Source: Flavipsychrobacter stenotrophus (GTDB lineage Bacteria; Bacteroidota; Bacteroidia; Chitinophagales; Chitinophagaceae). Taken from it: a stretch of DNA of 46,423 bases. This document shows, piece by piece, positions 1 through 10,096 of the stretch. Below the pieces are notes generated by a model. It was not told the DNA's origin. It did not search any database and saw only the letters and a list, made by a program, of their open reading frames with translations. The stretch covers positions 1 to 46,423 of the forward strand of contig NZ_PPSL01000012.1 in the NCBI RefSeq assembly GCF_002954265.1, given 5' to 3'. Every line of letters starts with the position of its first letter. Position 1 is the stretch's first letter. Both the position numbers and the translations under genes were made by a program.

Positions 1-2060
1 TGCCGGTAGATGTAGCTGCAGCATTGCTGATGCCCGCTACCACAGCACGTGTCCACGCGAACGTAGTACCTGTTGTGGTGCTGCCCGGCGTATAAACAAG
101 CGGTGTGCTGCTACATACTGTTGCTGTTGTCAGGCTTGACAATACCGGTGTAGGGTTAACTGTTACCGTTACTGTCTGGGTGTTGCTGCAACCATTGGCT
201 ATAAGCGTATAAATGTAAGTAACAGCTACCTGATGGTTGGTGGTATTGTTCAGTGTTTCAGCAGGGTTGTTGGTGCCACTGCCTGCAACATTGCTGATGC
301 CGGTTACTGTTGCACGGGTCCATGTAAACGCTGTGCCTATAGTTGCACTTGTCGGCGTGTAGTTGAACGTGGTATTGTTACAGATAGCTGCAGGCGTTGA
401 AGTGCTGCTCAGCATTGGCGTGCTGTTCACTACCACGCTTACTGCTTGTGTATTGTAGCAACCGTTGGCAAACAGGGTATCTATGTAGACTACTGTCAGC
501 GGATTGGCTGTTGTATTGTCCAGGTATTCCATAGGGTCGTTAGATCCATTAGCTGCTGTGTTAGCTATACCTGCTACTGTTGCACGGCTCCATGTAAATA
601 CTGTACCTACTGTTGCACTTGCTGGTGCGTAGCTGAACAGCGTGCTGTCGCAGATAGCTGGTGGCGTCAAGGTGGTTGTCAGCAATGGTTTTGGATTAAC
701 AACTACTGATACTGACTGTACATGTGAGCATGTGTTGGCTGTTAGCGTATATACGTAGGTAACTGTTATCGGATCAGGTGTTGTGTTCACCAGGTATTCC
801 ATTGGGTTACTTGTGCCCGTATTGGCAGTGTTGCTGATGCCGGCAACTATAGCGCGACTCCATGTAAACGCTGTACCAGTTGTTGCACTGGTTGGCGTAT
901 AGGTGAACAGTGTGCTGTCGCAGACTGCTGCCGGTGCCAGGGTGCTGGTAAATACAGGCGTAGGATTAACGACAACTACCACGTTCTGGCTATTGGTGCA
1001 ACCGTTTGCCGTAAGCGTATACACATAAGTAACAGCAACGGGGTCTGTTGTGGTGTTGTACAGGTTTTCGACCGGATCTGTGTTGTCGGCATTGGCAGGG
1101 TTACTGATACCCGCTACTACTGCACGGCTCCAAATGTAAGTTGTTCCTACGGTAAGGCTTGCAGGTGTGTAGCTAAACACACTGCTATCGCAGATGGCTG
1201 CCGGCGTAAGCGTTGTGCTCAGCAGTGGCTTAGGATAGATCGTTGTGGTCACGCTCTGTAAATTGCTGCAGCTGTTGGCTGTAAGCGTGTATACATAGAT
1301 CACGTTTACAGGATCAGGTGTTGTGTTTACCAGGTATTCCATAGGATCGTTTGTTCCTGTACCAGCCGCATTGCTGATGCCTGTTACCGCAGCACGGCTC
1401 CAGCTGTAGGTTGTGCCCACTGTTGCACTGGTTGGCGTATAGCTCAGTAATGTGCTGTCGCATAGCGGTGATACTGTAGCTGCGCTGGTAAATAAAGGTG
1501 TCGGGTTAACCGTTACCGTTACGTTTTCTGTATGGCTACAGCTATTAGCTGTAAGCGTGTATACATAGGTAACAACTATCGGATCTGTTGTAGTGTTAGT
1601 CAATACTTCATTAGGGTCATTTGTTCCTGCTCCTATTGTATTGCTGATGCCAGCTACTATAGCACGGCTCCAGTTAAACACTGTCCCTGTTGTTGCACTG
1701 GTTGGCGCGTAGTTGAACGTAGTGTTGTTACAGATAGCAGCAGGTGTCAATGTGCTGCTCAGCATTGGTGTTGGCTGAACAGTTACTGTTACATTTTGTG
1801 TGTTAGTGCAGCTGTTGGCTGTTAATGTATACACATAAGTAACAACTATAGGATCTGCCGTTGTATTGGTCAGCGTTTCGTTAGGATCATCATTGCCGTT
1901 GTTGGCTACTTTGCTGATACCTGCAATTGCTGCCCTGCTCCATGCAAAGGTAGTACCAACTGTTGCGCTTGCAGGCACATAGGTAAACAGCGTAGTATTA
2001 CATACAGGTACTGCAGTCAATGTTGTCGTCAGCATTGGCGTTGGGTTAGACACGATCTCA
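1..2060 (-). repeat. Tandem ~270-bp (90-aa) PKD-like repeats
   Basis: Reading the minus strand, each unit has a CDST/CNNT start, F-TYTPTSATTGT, TFTWSRA-VAGISN, a Pro-Met-Glu segment (NPMEYL), NTT, then TVTYVYTLTANGC and VVVNPKP. The motif YTPTSAT-GT recurs near 343, 613, 883, 1160, 1423, 1693 and 1963, a period of 270 bp. The array continues off the left edge, so the copy number is a minimum of seven and a part. Repeats of this type are common in T9SS-exported Bacteroidota proteins. Confidence 0.75.
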
Positions 2061-5000
2061 AACGTATCGCTGATACCTGTACAACCATTTGCTGAAGGGG
2101 TAACAATTATTGTAGAGAAGATCCTTGCGGTAGTATTATTGGTCAGCGTCAGTGAAGTGATGCTGTCTGTAGCTGTTGCAGCAATACCTGTTGTTGTATT
2201 GTCATTGGTCCAGGTAAACAATGTACCTGATACCGAACCTGTAAATATTACCGGTGTAGTTGCAGCTCCGTTGCAGATAGATTGGTCGGTGGTCGCATCT
2301 ATGGTAGGGAATGGTTTTACCGTGATCACTGCATTACCGGTTGATGGATAAGTACAGGTACCTTCTGTAATATCTACCAATGCATAGGTTGCTGTTGCGG
2401 TAAGTGCTCCGCTATTAATTGTGTCAGCGCCGTTAGCGTTCATCAATGCACTCAGTAGTGTTCCGCCATTGATGGTATATGACACCGCGGTTCCGGCTGG
2501 GCCATTGACGATCACATCTGCATTTTCATCTTTACAGATAGCAGTAGTACCACCTATGGTAGCAACCGGCAATGCAGGCTCCAATATAGCAACTACCTGA
2601 TCATGCATACAACCGTTACCATCAGTAACCGTACATGTGTAAGAACCAACTGTAAAGCCTGTACCTGTTGCCGCGGTACCACCTATCGGTGACCATGAAT
2701 AACTATAAGGTATTGTACCTCCGTTGGGCGCTACAATTGCTGCACCGTCGTTGCCGCCATGACACGTAACATTGGTCTGGCCGCTGATGTTGGAATTGAG
2801 CACAGATGGCTGTGTGATAGTAACCGTCTGGGTATGTGAACAAAGGTTGCCGTCTGTAATAGTACAGGTATAAGTGCCTGCAGTAAGACCGGTTGCTGTT
2901 GCAGCAGTACCACCACTTGGTGCCCATGAGTACAACAAGGTTCCTGTACCACCTGCGGCAGTTATTGTCGCCGCACCTGTAGCATTACCATTACAATCAA
3001 TATTCGTTTGTGAAGCAACGCTGGATGTAATCGCAGATGGTTGTGTTACTGTTACTGCCTGTGTTGTTGAACAGCTATTTGCGTCGTTGATCGTTACTGT
3101 ATAACTACCCGCAGCAAGTCCCGTTGCTGTAGCAGCAGTACCACCGCTTGGTGCCCATGAGAATGAATAGGTTGGTGTGCCGCCTGAAGCAGATACAGTT
3201 GCAGCTCCGTTTGTTCCACCATTACAGCTTACATTGGTAACCGAACTTACGCTTGATGATAGAACTGTTGGCTCGGTAACTGTTACTGTCTGTGTTGTTG
3301 AACAGCTATTGGCATCGTTGATCGTTACTGTATAAGTACCGGCTGCAAGTCCCGTTGCGGTTGCAGCAGTACCACCGCTTGGTGCCCATGAGAATGAATA
3401 GGTTGGTGTACCGCCTGAAGCAGATACAGTTGCAGCACCATTGCTACCGCCGTTGCAGCTTACATTAGTAACAGCGCTAACGTTTGAGGTAAGAATTGTT
3501 GGCTCCGTTACAGTCACCGTCTGTGTTTTTGAACAGCTGTTGGCATCGCCGATGGTTACTGTGTAAATACCCGCGGCAAGCCCTGTTGCAGTTGCAGCAA
3601 TACCACCGCTTGGTGCCCATCCATAAGTATAGCCAGGTGTGCCACCTGATGCAGATACTGTTGCAGCACCATTGCTTAGGCCATTACAACTTACGTTGGT
3701 AACAGCACTCACATTTGAGGTAATTACAGATGGCTGGGTTATTGTTACTATTTGTGTTTTAGCACAGCTATTATCATCGGTGATCGCTACTGTATAACTA
3801 CCTGCGGCAAGGCCGGTTGCAGTAGCAGTAGTACCGCCGCTTGGTGCCCATGAAAATGTATAGGTTGGTGTACCACCTGACACAGATACAGTTGCAGCTC
3901 CGTTTGTTCCGCCATTACAGCTTACATTGGTAACTGAACTTACACTTGATGACAGAACTGTTGGCTGGCTAACTGTTACTGCCTGTGTTGTTGAACAGCT
4001 ATTAGCATCTTCTATTGTTACGGTATAATTACCCGCGGCAAGACCTGTTGCTGATGCCGCAGTGCCCCCGCTTGGTGACCATGAAAATGTATAGGCTGGT
4101 GTACCACCTGACACAGATACAGTTGCGGCTCCGTTTGTTCCGCCATTACAGCTCACATTAGTAACCGAACTTACGCTTGCTGACAGTGCTGTTGGCTGGC
4201 TAACTGTTACTGTTTGTGTTGTTGAACAGCTATTGGCATCATCGATCGTAACCGTATATGTACCTGCGGCAAGACCTGTGGCCGACGCGGCAGTGCCACC
4301 GCTTGGTGCCCATGAGAATGAATAGGTTGGTGTACCGCCTGATGCAGATACCGTTGCTGCACCATTGCTACCACCATTACAACTAACATTAGTAACAGTA
4401 CCAACATTTGAAGTAAGAACAGATGGCTGACTAACGGTTACTGTCTGTGTTTTTGAACAGCTATTGGCATCACTGATAGTTACGGTGTAAGTACCCGCGG
4501 CAAGGCCGGTTGCTGTGGCAGCAGTACCACCGCTTGGCGCCCATCCGTAAGTATAACCAGGTGTACCACCTGATGCAGATACTGTTGCAGCACCATTGCT
4601 CAGGCCATTACAACTTACGTTAGTAATTGCGCTTACGTTTGAAGCAAGAACAGATGGTTGTGTAATGGTTACCGTCTGGGTATGTGTACAAAAGTTGTCG
4701 TCGGTTATTGTACATGTGTGAGTACCCGCAGTAAGGCCGGTTGCAGTAGCCAGCGTACCTCCTGATGGTGCCCATGAATATAGCAAGGTACCTGCGCCAC
4801 CTGATGCTGTTACCGTGGCTGCTCCTGTGGCATTGCCATTGCAATCTATGTTGGTTTGACTTGTTATTGATGAATTGATACCCGTTGCAGGTTCCGTTAT
4901 AGTAACAATTTCCGCATCCGAACATCCATTATCATCACTAGCCGTGCAAGTATAAGTACCTGCTGTGAGGCCCGTTGCTGTAGCAGCGGCACCACCACTT

Positions 5001-6512
5001 GGAGCCCATGAGTACGCAATAGTGCCGGTTCCACCACTTGCAGAAATGGTGGCTATACCGGTAGCTGCTCCACGACATTCAATATCAGTCTGAGATATAA
5101 ATGTGGCACTAACCGAAGTAGTGGGTTCAGTAATCGCTACCACCTGTAGTTGCGTACATAAATTGTCATCTGTTATTGTGCAGGTATATGTACCCGCAGA
5201 TAAGCCTGTTGCAGTAGCAGCAGTGCCACCTGATGGTGCCCACGAAAATGTATATGCTGGTGTACCACCTGATGCAAGCACAGTTGCAGCACCGGTAGAA
5301 CCACCATTACATGCTATATTAGTTTTCGAACTTACACTAGAGGTAATCGTTCCGATATTTACAACAACAGTAATTGTGTCTGAAGCTGCACCATCGCTAA
5401 CCATCATCTTAAATGATTCGGTAGTATATCCCGTTGCTGCCTGGTAAGTAAGTGTACCGCCTGGAGTTACATTTGTACTGCCACTTGAAGCTGTAGCAGC
5501 AGTTGCTATAACTGTACCATCAACACTTGGCTGCGATACAATACTCCATGTAAGCGTTTGAGACGCATTGGCATCATTTACATGTAACAGAGACTTTATA
5601 TCTACAACACCAGCGTTGGCGCAAATGTTCAAAGTTGTCGTTGCGCCATTCACAAAAACAGGCGCTGTATTGGGATTAGTATAACTTATAATTACATAAC
5701 CATTTCCGGTTCTAAATGAGTTTGTAGTGGTAGCTGATGAAACACCTGCACCACCAATATAAGAGGAACCACCGCCACCCGATGCACCGGAACCGCCGCC
5801 GCCACCGTAATAGCCGCCGCCGCCGCCGCCGCCATAGAAGTTCCCTGCGCCACCAGCACCCCATCACCTCCGCAACAGCCACTACATGGACCTGAGCAGT
5901 CTTTTGCCCCACCTCCAGTCTGCGAGCCTCCGCCAGTAATAGGCGAACCTCCGCAATCGCTCAATCCGGTTAATCCACTTGGAAAACCGCCGCCCCCCCA
6001 TTTTTTTGCAAAGAACATGAATAGTTCCCGCCGCCACCGCCACCTGCCACAAGAAGACGGGTGTTTAATGAAGCAACGGATGTAGGACCACCGGTAATAC
6101 TTGTTCTGATGCTAGTAGCAGCACCGCCACCAGAACCACCCGAATTGCCTCCTCCAACTCCTCCACCTTCGCCGCCTACAGATGCGCCACCTGCGGCAGA
6201 TGCAGCAACAATTCCATTTGCCCCAACTCCTCCTATACATATATAAAGTACCTGCCCGGGAGTTACCGCCAGAGTAGCCTGTACACGCCCTCCCTTACCT
6301 CCAACACCACCGGCAAAAGAGCCACCACTGCCACCGGCCATATCTACGGTAACAGACGTAACACCTGCAGCGACTGTGTAGGTGTTAACTGCAGATGTTG
6401 CCGAGATTGTATTGGTCATTACTTGAGCATTGGCTCCGGCAATGCCAAACGCAGCAACAATTGCCAGCATGTAAAAAAGTGAACGAGACCAGGCAATAAG
6501 AGTTGTTTTCAT
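1..6512 (-). CDS. Giant SprB-repeat / PKD-like secreted adhesin (N-terminal part, two apparent frameshifts, runs off left edge)
   Basis: The start at 6512 opens a signal peptide (MKTTLIAWSRS, hydrophobic core, ANA-Q cleavage site). A Gly-rich domain follows (about residues 50-270, many GGxGG blocks), then an Ig/cadherin-like domain, twelve SprB-type repeats (about 5340-2690), Ig-like modules, and PKD-like repeats to the window edge, so the C terminus is missing. The frame breaks twice. At a 7-G run (about 5991-5997) the first frame ends in GGAAVFQVD-stop, while one extra G gives a continued Gly-rich frame. At a GGGG run (about 5869-5873) one more G restores the frame that is then open to position 1. 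SprB proteins are T9SS-exported surface adhesins linked to gliding, and that role is inferred here. Sequencing indels, slippage-based phase variation and real decay are all possible. Confidence 0.85.
2690..5340 (-). repeat. Twelve tandem ~231-bp (77-aa) SprB-type repeats
   Basis: Units carry a conserved Cys (TNVSCNGG), then GAATVSASGGTP, a FSWAPSGGTAA core, ATGLAAGTYTVTI and a Cys in DANSCS. The Cys codon recurs near 5309, 5072, 4841, 4610, 4380, 4149, 3918, 3687, 3457, 3225, 2992 and 2760, a spacing of about 231 bp. Several central units (about 3150-4400) are almost identical at DNA level over tens of bases, which suggests recent duplication or gene conversion. The outer units (for example those with a CTITDDN version of the C-terminal strand) are more diverged. 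Confidence 0.85.
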
Positions 6513-7006
6513 ACTACTAAATTTTGCAAAAATAAACTTGACTTTTCTATTGTTATTTAATGTTGTATTTGATCGTTACTGTATTTAATAAATCTTACCG
6601 TTGTACAAGTCTCAACAATAAAAATATTGACGCAATTTCTATTTGTTTTTTAATTATATTAAACGAATATAATTTTATAACTGAATATTGGCCGCGAAAT
6701 TATGTAACAATAAACTATTGAGCAAATGTATTTCTGAATTTATCACCCCTTAGAAATTTTAGCACTGTATAAAACTGCTAAAAGCTCTAAAACGACAAAT
6801 ATGATCAATTTGACCAATTAATCTAATATTTGGGGACTAAACACATGTATTCTTGTGGGCGAATGTGAGTAATTTTGAGAGCAGAATGATTTGATGCCGC
6901 CAATTGCTAAAGGTGGGTTGATAAAACTTAAAAAGTTGAACTGATACACTTTTTTTTTGCGGCAAGCATCAGAGACAACCGTATATAAATATCTGATGTA
7001 TATTTA
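6513..7006. other. 494-bp intergenic region, no gene seen
   Basis: AT-rich DNA between the adhesin start and the DUF4256 stop. A TATTTTTG box (minus strand, 6534-6527) matches the Bacteroidota -7 consensus TAnnTTTG and lies 14 bp upstream of the adhesin ATG, but no clear -33 element was found. An AT hairpin (AATTATATT, loop 6661-6665, AATATAATT; 6652-6674) has no T-run downstream on the minus strand, so it is not a convincing terminator for the DUF4256 operon. Confidence 0.4.
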
Positions 7007-7564
7007 TCAAACCCTGAGTGTACCTCTAAATCCCCTTGCCGCATAGTATGATTCCGCACCATTATGGTATACAAAAACAGTTTCATAACGGCGATCGCAA
7101 AATAATGCGCCACCCAACTTGCGAATATCGGCGGGTGTTTTTACCCAGCTGGATGTCTTGGTATCAAACTTACCTAACTGCTGCAATTTGCGATACAATT
7201 CTTCCGTCAAGAGTTCAATACCCATGTCTTCTGCCATATTGATAGCACTGTCCGCCGGCTTGTGTTCCTTTCTCGATTCCAGGGCTTCATGATCGTAACA
7301 AATACTTCTCCTGCCTTTAGGGCTTTCAGCGGAACAATCACAAAAAATGTACTCGCCTGTTTTCTTATCAAAGTCAATGATATCAGGTTCCCCACCTGTT
7401 TCTTCCATTGCATGTAACACCAATAATTTATCGGGCACAGTATTGAGTTTTATCCCCACATCAGTCCAATCAATACCCTTGTGACGAATTATATTTTTCT
7501 CAAAACGGCTTTGTAGTGTTGCCAGCAGCGTTTGTTGTTGTTCGGGTGATAATTGATTTTTCAT
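7007..7564 (-). CDS. DUF4256 family protein
   Basis: Recognised as DUF4256 from family features: an N-terminal LSPEQQ-LL-TL-SRFEKN segment, WTDV-IKL, then an EETGGEPDII-FD block, an ICYDHEAL block with Cys and His, and a C-terminal LGGALFCDRRY-VFVYHNGAESYYAARGFRG segment. The length (about 185 aa) is normal for the family. No biochemical function is known to me. I chose the ATG at 7564 (MKNQLSPEQQ) over an in-frame ATG seven codons upstream because the conserved part begins at MKNQLS. It is the last gene of the ArsR-led operon, 66 bp after the DUF1801 gene. Confidence 0.75.
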   Translation of the reverse strand: MKNQLSPEQQQTLLATLQSRFEKNIIRHKGIDWTDVGIKLNTVPDKLLVLHAMEETGGEPDIIDFDKKTGEYIFCDCSAESPKGRRSICYDHEALESRKEHKPADSAINMAEDMGIELLTEELYRKLQQLGKFDTKTSSWVKTPADIRKLGGALFCDRRYETVFVYHNGAESYYAARGFRGTLRV

Positions 7565-7630
7565 TTTGAAGATGTTTGTGTTCACTACTGTGAGTTATAA
7601 CGCGGTATTATACTGAAAACAGAGCTGGCT

Positions 7631-8218
7631 CTAGTCTTCTAATCCCTTACCATCCAGGATCTGCGGAATATATTTGTCCACCCTTGCTTCGCGCGTCTTA
7701 GACTGCTTGGCTTGCGAAAAGTAATAGATATATGCCCGCTGGCGACCAGGAGTAAGCGCTTCGAAGGCCGATCTCAGGTTCTTATCCTTATCTAGTTTAC
7801 TTTGAAATTCTTCAGGCACTTCATATTCACCAGTCTTTTTCAGTTCTACCTTTAGGCCTGATCTTTCTATTTTAATAGCCTCGTTTACATATGCCTTAAT
7901 AGTAGCTTTCAACATAATAATCTCATTGGCGCTTGTAAACCTTAACTGGCGTGCGGACTGTACATTCTCTGTTTGCTGAATGAGTATAGCTTTTGTATCT
8001 TTCATTAATGCCCCTTTCATAAACAGTATGGCACAGTATTCTTTAAAGCCATGTATGAGCACCACATTTTTATCATCAACGGTATAGCAGGGGCAGCCCC
8101 ACTTCAATTCTTCGGTCAATCCGCAATCAAGAATTATTTTTCTTAATTCTGTATATTCCTTCTGCCATTGGCTGGCCTTATTAAAATAGAAATCAACCTT
8201 TGGATTCATACAATACAA
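7631..8218 (-). CDS. DUF1801 / YdeI-like (OmdA-domain) protein
   Basis: The N-terminal part matches the DUF1801 (YdhG-like) fold: [29 protein letters not shown], then [17 protein letters not shown]. The C-terminal part has the OmdA/YdeI signature: [49 protein letters not shown]. At about 195 aa it has normal length for YdeI-like proteins. The molecular function is not established. It may start at 8218 (MYCMNPK) or at the internal ATG at 8209. The first start lies only 3 bp after the DoxX stop, so translation is probably coupled either way. It is gene four of the ArsR-led operon. Confidence 0.75.
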   Translation of the reverse strand: [195 protein letters not shown]

Positions 8219-8221
8219 TTA

Positions 8222-8605
8222 TTAATTACCTGAAACTATCTTTCTATCAACAGGCCTGCAATACCACGACAAGATAATAAAAACCGTCTGCATTACCGGT
8301 CCCATAATTGCCTTCAAGTCATAATCGCCCATTGACAGGTGAGAAACAAGTGCTCCCGTCATAACGAAGAAGAAACCTGCATAAGCCCATTCCTTCAAGA
8401 GCTTGAATCCGGGTAAAAGAATAGCAATCACACCGAGTATTTTCCACACCCCAATAATGCATAAAAAATATACCGGGTAACCCAACGGTATAACCAGGTC
8501 CTTCATCTGTTGTAGCTGAAATACCTGCGCTACCCCACTGCCCAACATACCAAAAGACAATAAAGCAGTTGCGACCCAATATGTTATCAATCTCCCTTTG
8601 TTCAT
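8222..8605 (-). CDS. DoxX-like small membrane protein
   Basis: A 127-residue protein with four predicted hydrophobic helices (about residues 8-27, 44-65, 72-92 and 101-118). Family-typical motifs are SFGMLGSGVAQVFQ, a loop IPLGYPVYFLCIIGVWKILGVIAILLPG, and LKEWAYAGFFFVMTGA. This is the DoxX_2-type pattern, often annotated as DoxX family or DUF4386-like. Its ATG overlaps the SRPBCC stop (ATGA overlap, 8602-8605), so it is cotranslated with that gene. The function is unknown, and related proteins are proposed membrane oxidoreductase partners. Confidence 0.75.
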   Translation of the reverse strand: MNKGRLITYWVATALLSFGMLGSGVAQVFQLQQMKDLVIPLGYPVYFLCIIGVWKILGVIAILLPGFKLLKEWAYAGFFFVMTGALVSHLSMGDYDLKAIMGPVMQTVFIILSWYCRPVDRKIVSGN

Positions 8606-9075
8606 GATCTGTTATTTTGTTTGTTAACTATATCCTGTATACGGTTGTGTGCCATATTTATACCCTGTGCAAATGGCAGCTGCAGTATCTGATCTCTGAT
8701 TGTAACAGACTCATATATAACATGCATAGTCAGTTTACTGGTGTCGCTGGTCAATTGTTCGAACTTGTAGCTTTCCAACTGCACACCAAAAGGAGTACCA
8801 TCCATTTCAAATGTCCGTACGATCTTTTTATCACGTATTAGTTCATGAATTACGCCACTAAACCCGTGTTTGATTCCTTTAGGATCGGTTGTTTCAAATT
8901 GATAACTACCATGCTTCCTGCTATCCAGCTTCAGCACTTTCGTTCCCATCCATTGTTCAACAAGGGCCGGCTCTACGTATGCTTTAAAAAGCAAATTAAG
9001 GGGAAGGTCAAACTCCCGCGTGATCATTAATTCCTGCTTGCCGTCCTCAGCATTGATCTTTGTTTTTCGCTCCAC
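8602..9075 (-). CDS. SRPBCC / AHSA1-like ligand-binding protein
   Basis: A 157-residue START-like protein of the AHSA1 (Hsp90 ATPase activator homologue) family. It has ITREFDLPLNLLFKAYVEPALVEQWMG at the N terminus, the W-G pattern after the first helix, a central GSYQFETTDPKG and FSGVIHELI, and a long C-terminal helix (ILQLPFAQGINMAHNRIQDIV). The start at 9075 lies 6 bp after the arsR stop. Bacterial genomes very often pair such a gene with an ArsR-type repressor, and the ligand is usually unknown. A small hydrophobic ligand is only inferred. Confidence 0.8.
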   Translation of the reverse strand: MERKTKINAEDGKQELMITREFDLPLNLLFKAYVEPALVEQWMGTKVLKLDSRKHGSYQFETTDPKGIKHGFSGVIHELIRDKKIVRTFEMDGTPFGVQLESYKFEQLTSDTSKLTMHVIYESVTIRDQILQLPFAQGINMAHNRIQDIVNKQNNRS

Positions 9076-9081
9076 GATAGT

Positions 9082-9405
9082 TTAGTTTTTAGATTTATAT
9101 TTTTTCATAACTGCTTCCAGCTTATTAAACCTGTCATCCCACATCTGGCGAAATGGCTCAATAAAATCGGCGATCTCTTTCATATTCTTAGGATTAAGGT
9201 GGTAGAATATTTCCCTGCCATTTTGCTCCTGCTTCAGTAACTCACATTCGGTAAGAATTTGCAAGTGCTTAGAAACTGTGGGTCTGGCAGTATCGAAGTT
9301 GGCCGCTATAGCTCCGGCAGTCATCGACTGCGAAGCAACCAATAAAAGTATTGCCCTCCTTGTTGGGTCGGCTATGGCCTGAAAAACATCCCGTCTCAAA
9401 TTCAT
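9082..9405 (-). CDS. ArsR-family winged-helix repressor
   Basis: A 107-residue winged helix-turn-helix regulator. The N terminus [20 protein letters not shown] is the classic ArsR/SmtB start, followed by [27 protein letters not shown] (recognition helix) and a wing ([16 protein letters not shown]). There is no CxC metal motif in the recognition helix, so metal sensing is unlikely. This type is usually found with SRPBCC/AHSA1 genes, as here. Two palindromes directly upstream of its ATG are the probable autoregulatory operator. It is the first gene of a five-gene operon. Confidence 0.85.
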   Translation of the reverse strand: MNLRRDVFQAIADPTRRAILLLVASQSMTAGAIAANFDTARPTVSKHLQILTECELLKQEQNGREIFYHLNPKNMKEIADFIEPFRQMWDDRFNKLEAVMKKYKSKN

Positions 9406-9408
9406 TAC

Positions 9409-9450
9409 GTAGTTATTTGACTACAAATATAAATGTAGTTATTTAACTAC
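9409..9450 (-). promoter_or_regulatory. Double operator and promoter of the ArsR operon
   Basis: Two copies of a 16-bp near-palindrome GTAGTTATTT(G/A)ACTAC lie at 9409-9424 and 9435-9450, 26 bp apart. Between them, on the minus strand, is TATATTTG (9431-9424), a full match to the Bacteroidota -7 box TAnnTTTG. It is 18 bp upstream of the arsR ATG. A repressor bound to both arms would cover the promoter. Repeat and box are seen; repression by this ArsR is inferred. Confidence 0.65.
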
Positions 9451-9563
9451 GCACATTTTTCTTACACGTAGAGACAACGCGATTAGGAAAGAAATACTTA
9501 CTAACGCAATGCTGTGAAGAAACATTTATATTTACAGGCATAGCACATCTATAACCAATCAAA

Positions 9564-10009
9564 ATGCAACCAACCAAACTATCACATAGAATTTTTGCGG
9601 TATCGCTATTACTTTTTTGCACAACCAACACACAAGCACAAAACGTTGAAGTATTATTCACCGGTATCAAATCAACAAAAGGCCAAATAATAGTTAAGAT
9701 CTTTACCAACGAAAAGAATTTCAAGGAAGATAAAGCACTAAAAGCAGTACGATTTAAAAAAATGACATTATTAATGGTCAATTCATTGGCAAAATGAATT
9801 TAGAACCAGGTGTTTATGGATTTGCCCTACTTGACGATGAGAACGGTAACGGAACGATGGACTACAACATGTTCGGGATGCCCAAAGAAGGGTTCGGCTT
9901 CTCTGATTTTTACCTATCCGGACTAAAGAAACCAAATTTTGATCAATTCAAATTTACACTGCGCGACCACCAGCAATTGAAGATCAATATGACATTGAGA
10001 TACCTGTGA
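9564..10009 (+). pseudogene. DUF2141 family exported protein, frameshifted at a poly-A run
   Basis: The first frame (9564) gives a signal peptide (IFAVSLLLFCTTNTQAQ, cleavage after AQA) and the DUF2141 start VEVLFTGIKSTKGQIIVKIF. It ends early after KKMTLLMVNSLAK. The second frame (to 10009) has the family's diagnostic C-terminal half: LEPGVYGFALLDDENGNG, YNMFGMPKEGFGFS, and a final LKINMTLRYL. The two frames join at a run of 7 A (9755-9761), where 8 A would give RFKKNDIINGQFIGKMNLEPG. The whole gene would be about 149 aa, normal for the family. It is either a homopolymer assembly error or a real one-base deletion. DUF2141 proteins are periplasmic with unknown function. Confidence 0.75.
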
Positions 10010-10031
10010 GTTGCAGTGGGCAAGTAAAAAT

Positions 10032-10065
10032 AAGAAGGTCGATCACTTTAATGACCGACCTTCTT
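10032..10065. terminator. Bidirectional hairpin terminator
   Basis: Arms AAGAAGGTCGATCA and TGACCGACCTTCTT pair over 14 positions with one wobble and a 6-nt loop. A T-run follows within 10 bases on the + side (10071-10076) and an A-run precedes it (10026-10030). It lies between the convergent DUF2141 and monooxygenase genes and can stop both. Confidence 0.8.
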
Positions 10066-10096
10066 CTCACTTTTTTAGCAGGCAAAAGTGCCATTG

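Noticed and set aside
1-5340. Regular repeats that could look like a CRISPR array
   Set aside because: Periods of 231 and 270 bp are whole protein domains in an open frame, with no short repeat plus unique spacer pattern.
446-5447. Many + strand frames inside the adhesin repeats
   Set aside because: They are antisense shadows of the repeat array; they have Cys- or Val/Ala-rich low-complexity content and no family features.
6652-6674. AT-rich hairpin as terminator of the DUF4256 operon
   Set aside because: No T-run follows on the minus strand and it lies over 300 bp from the stop codon.
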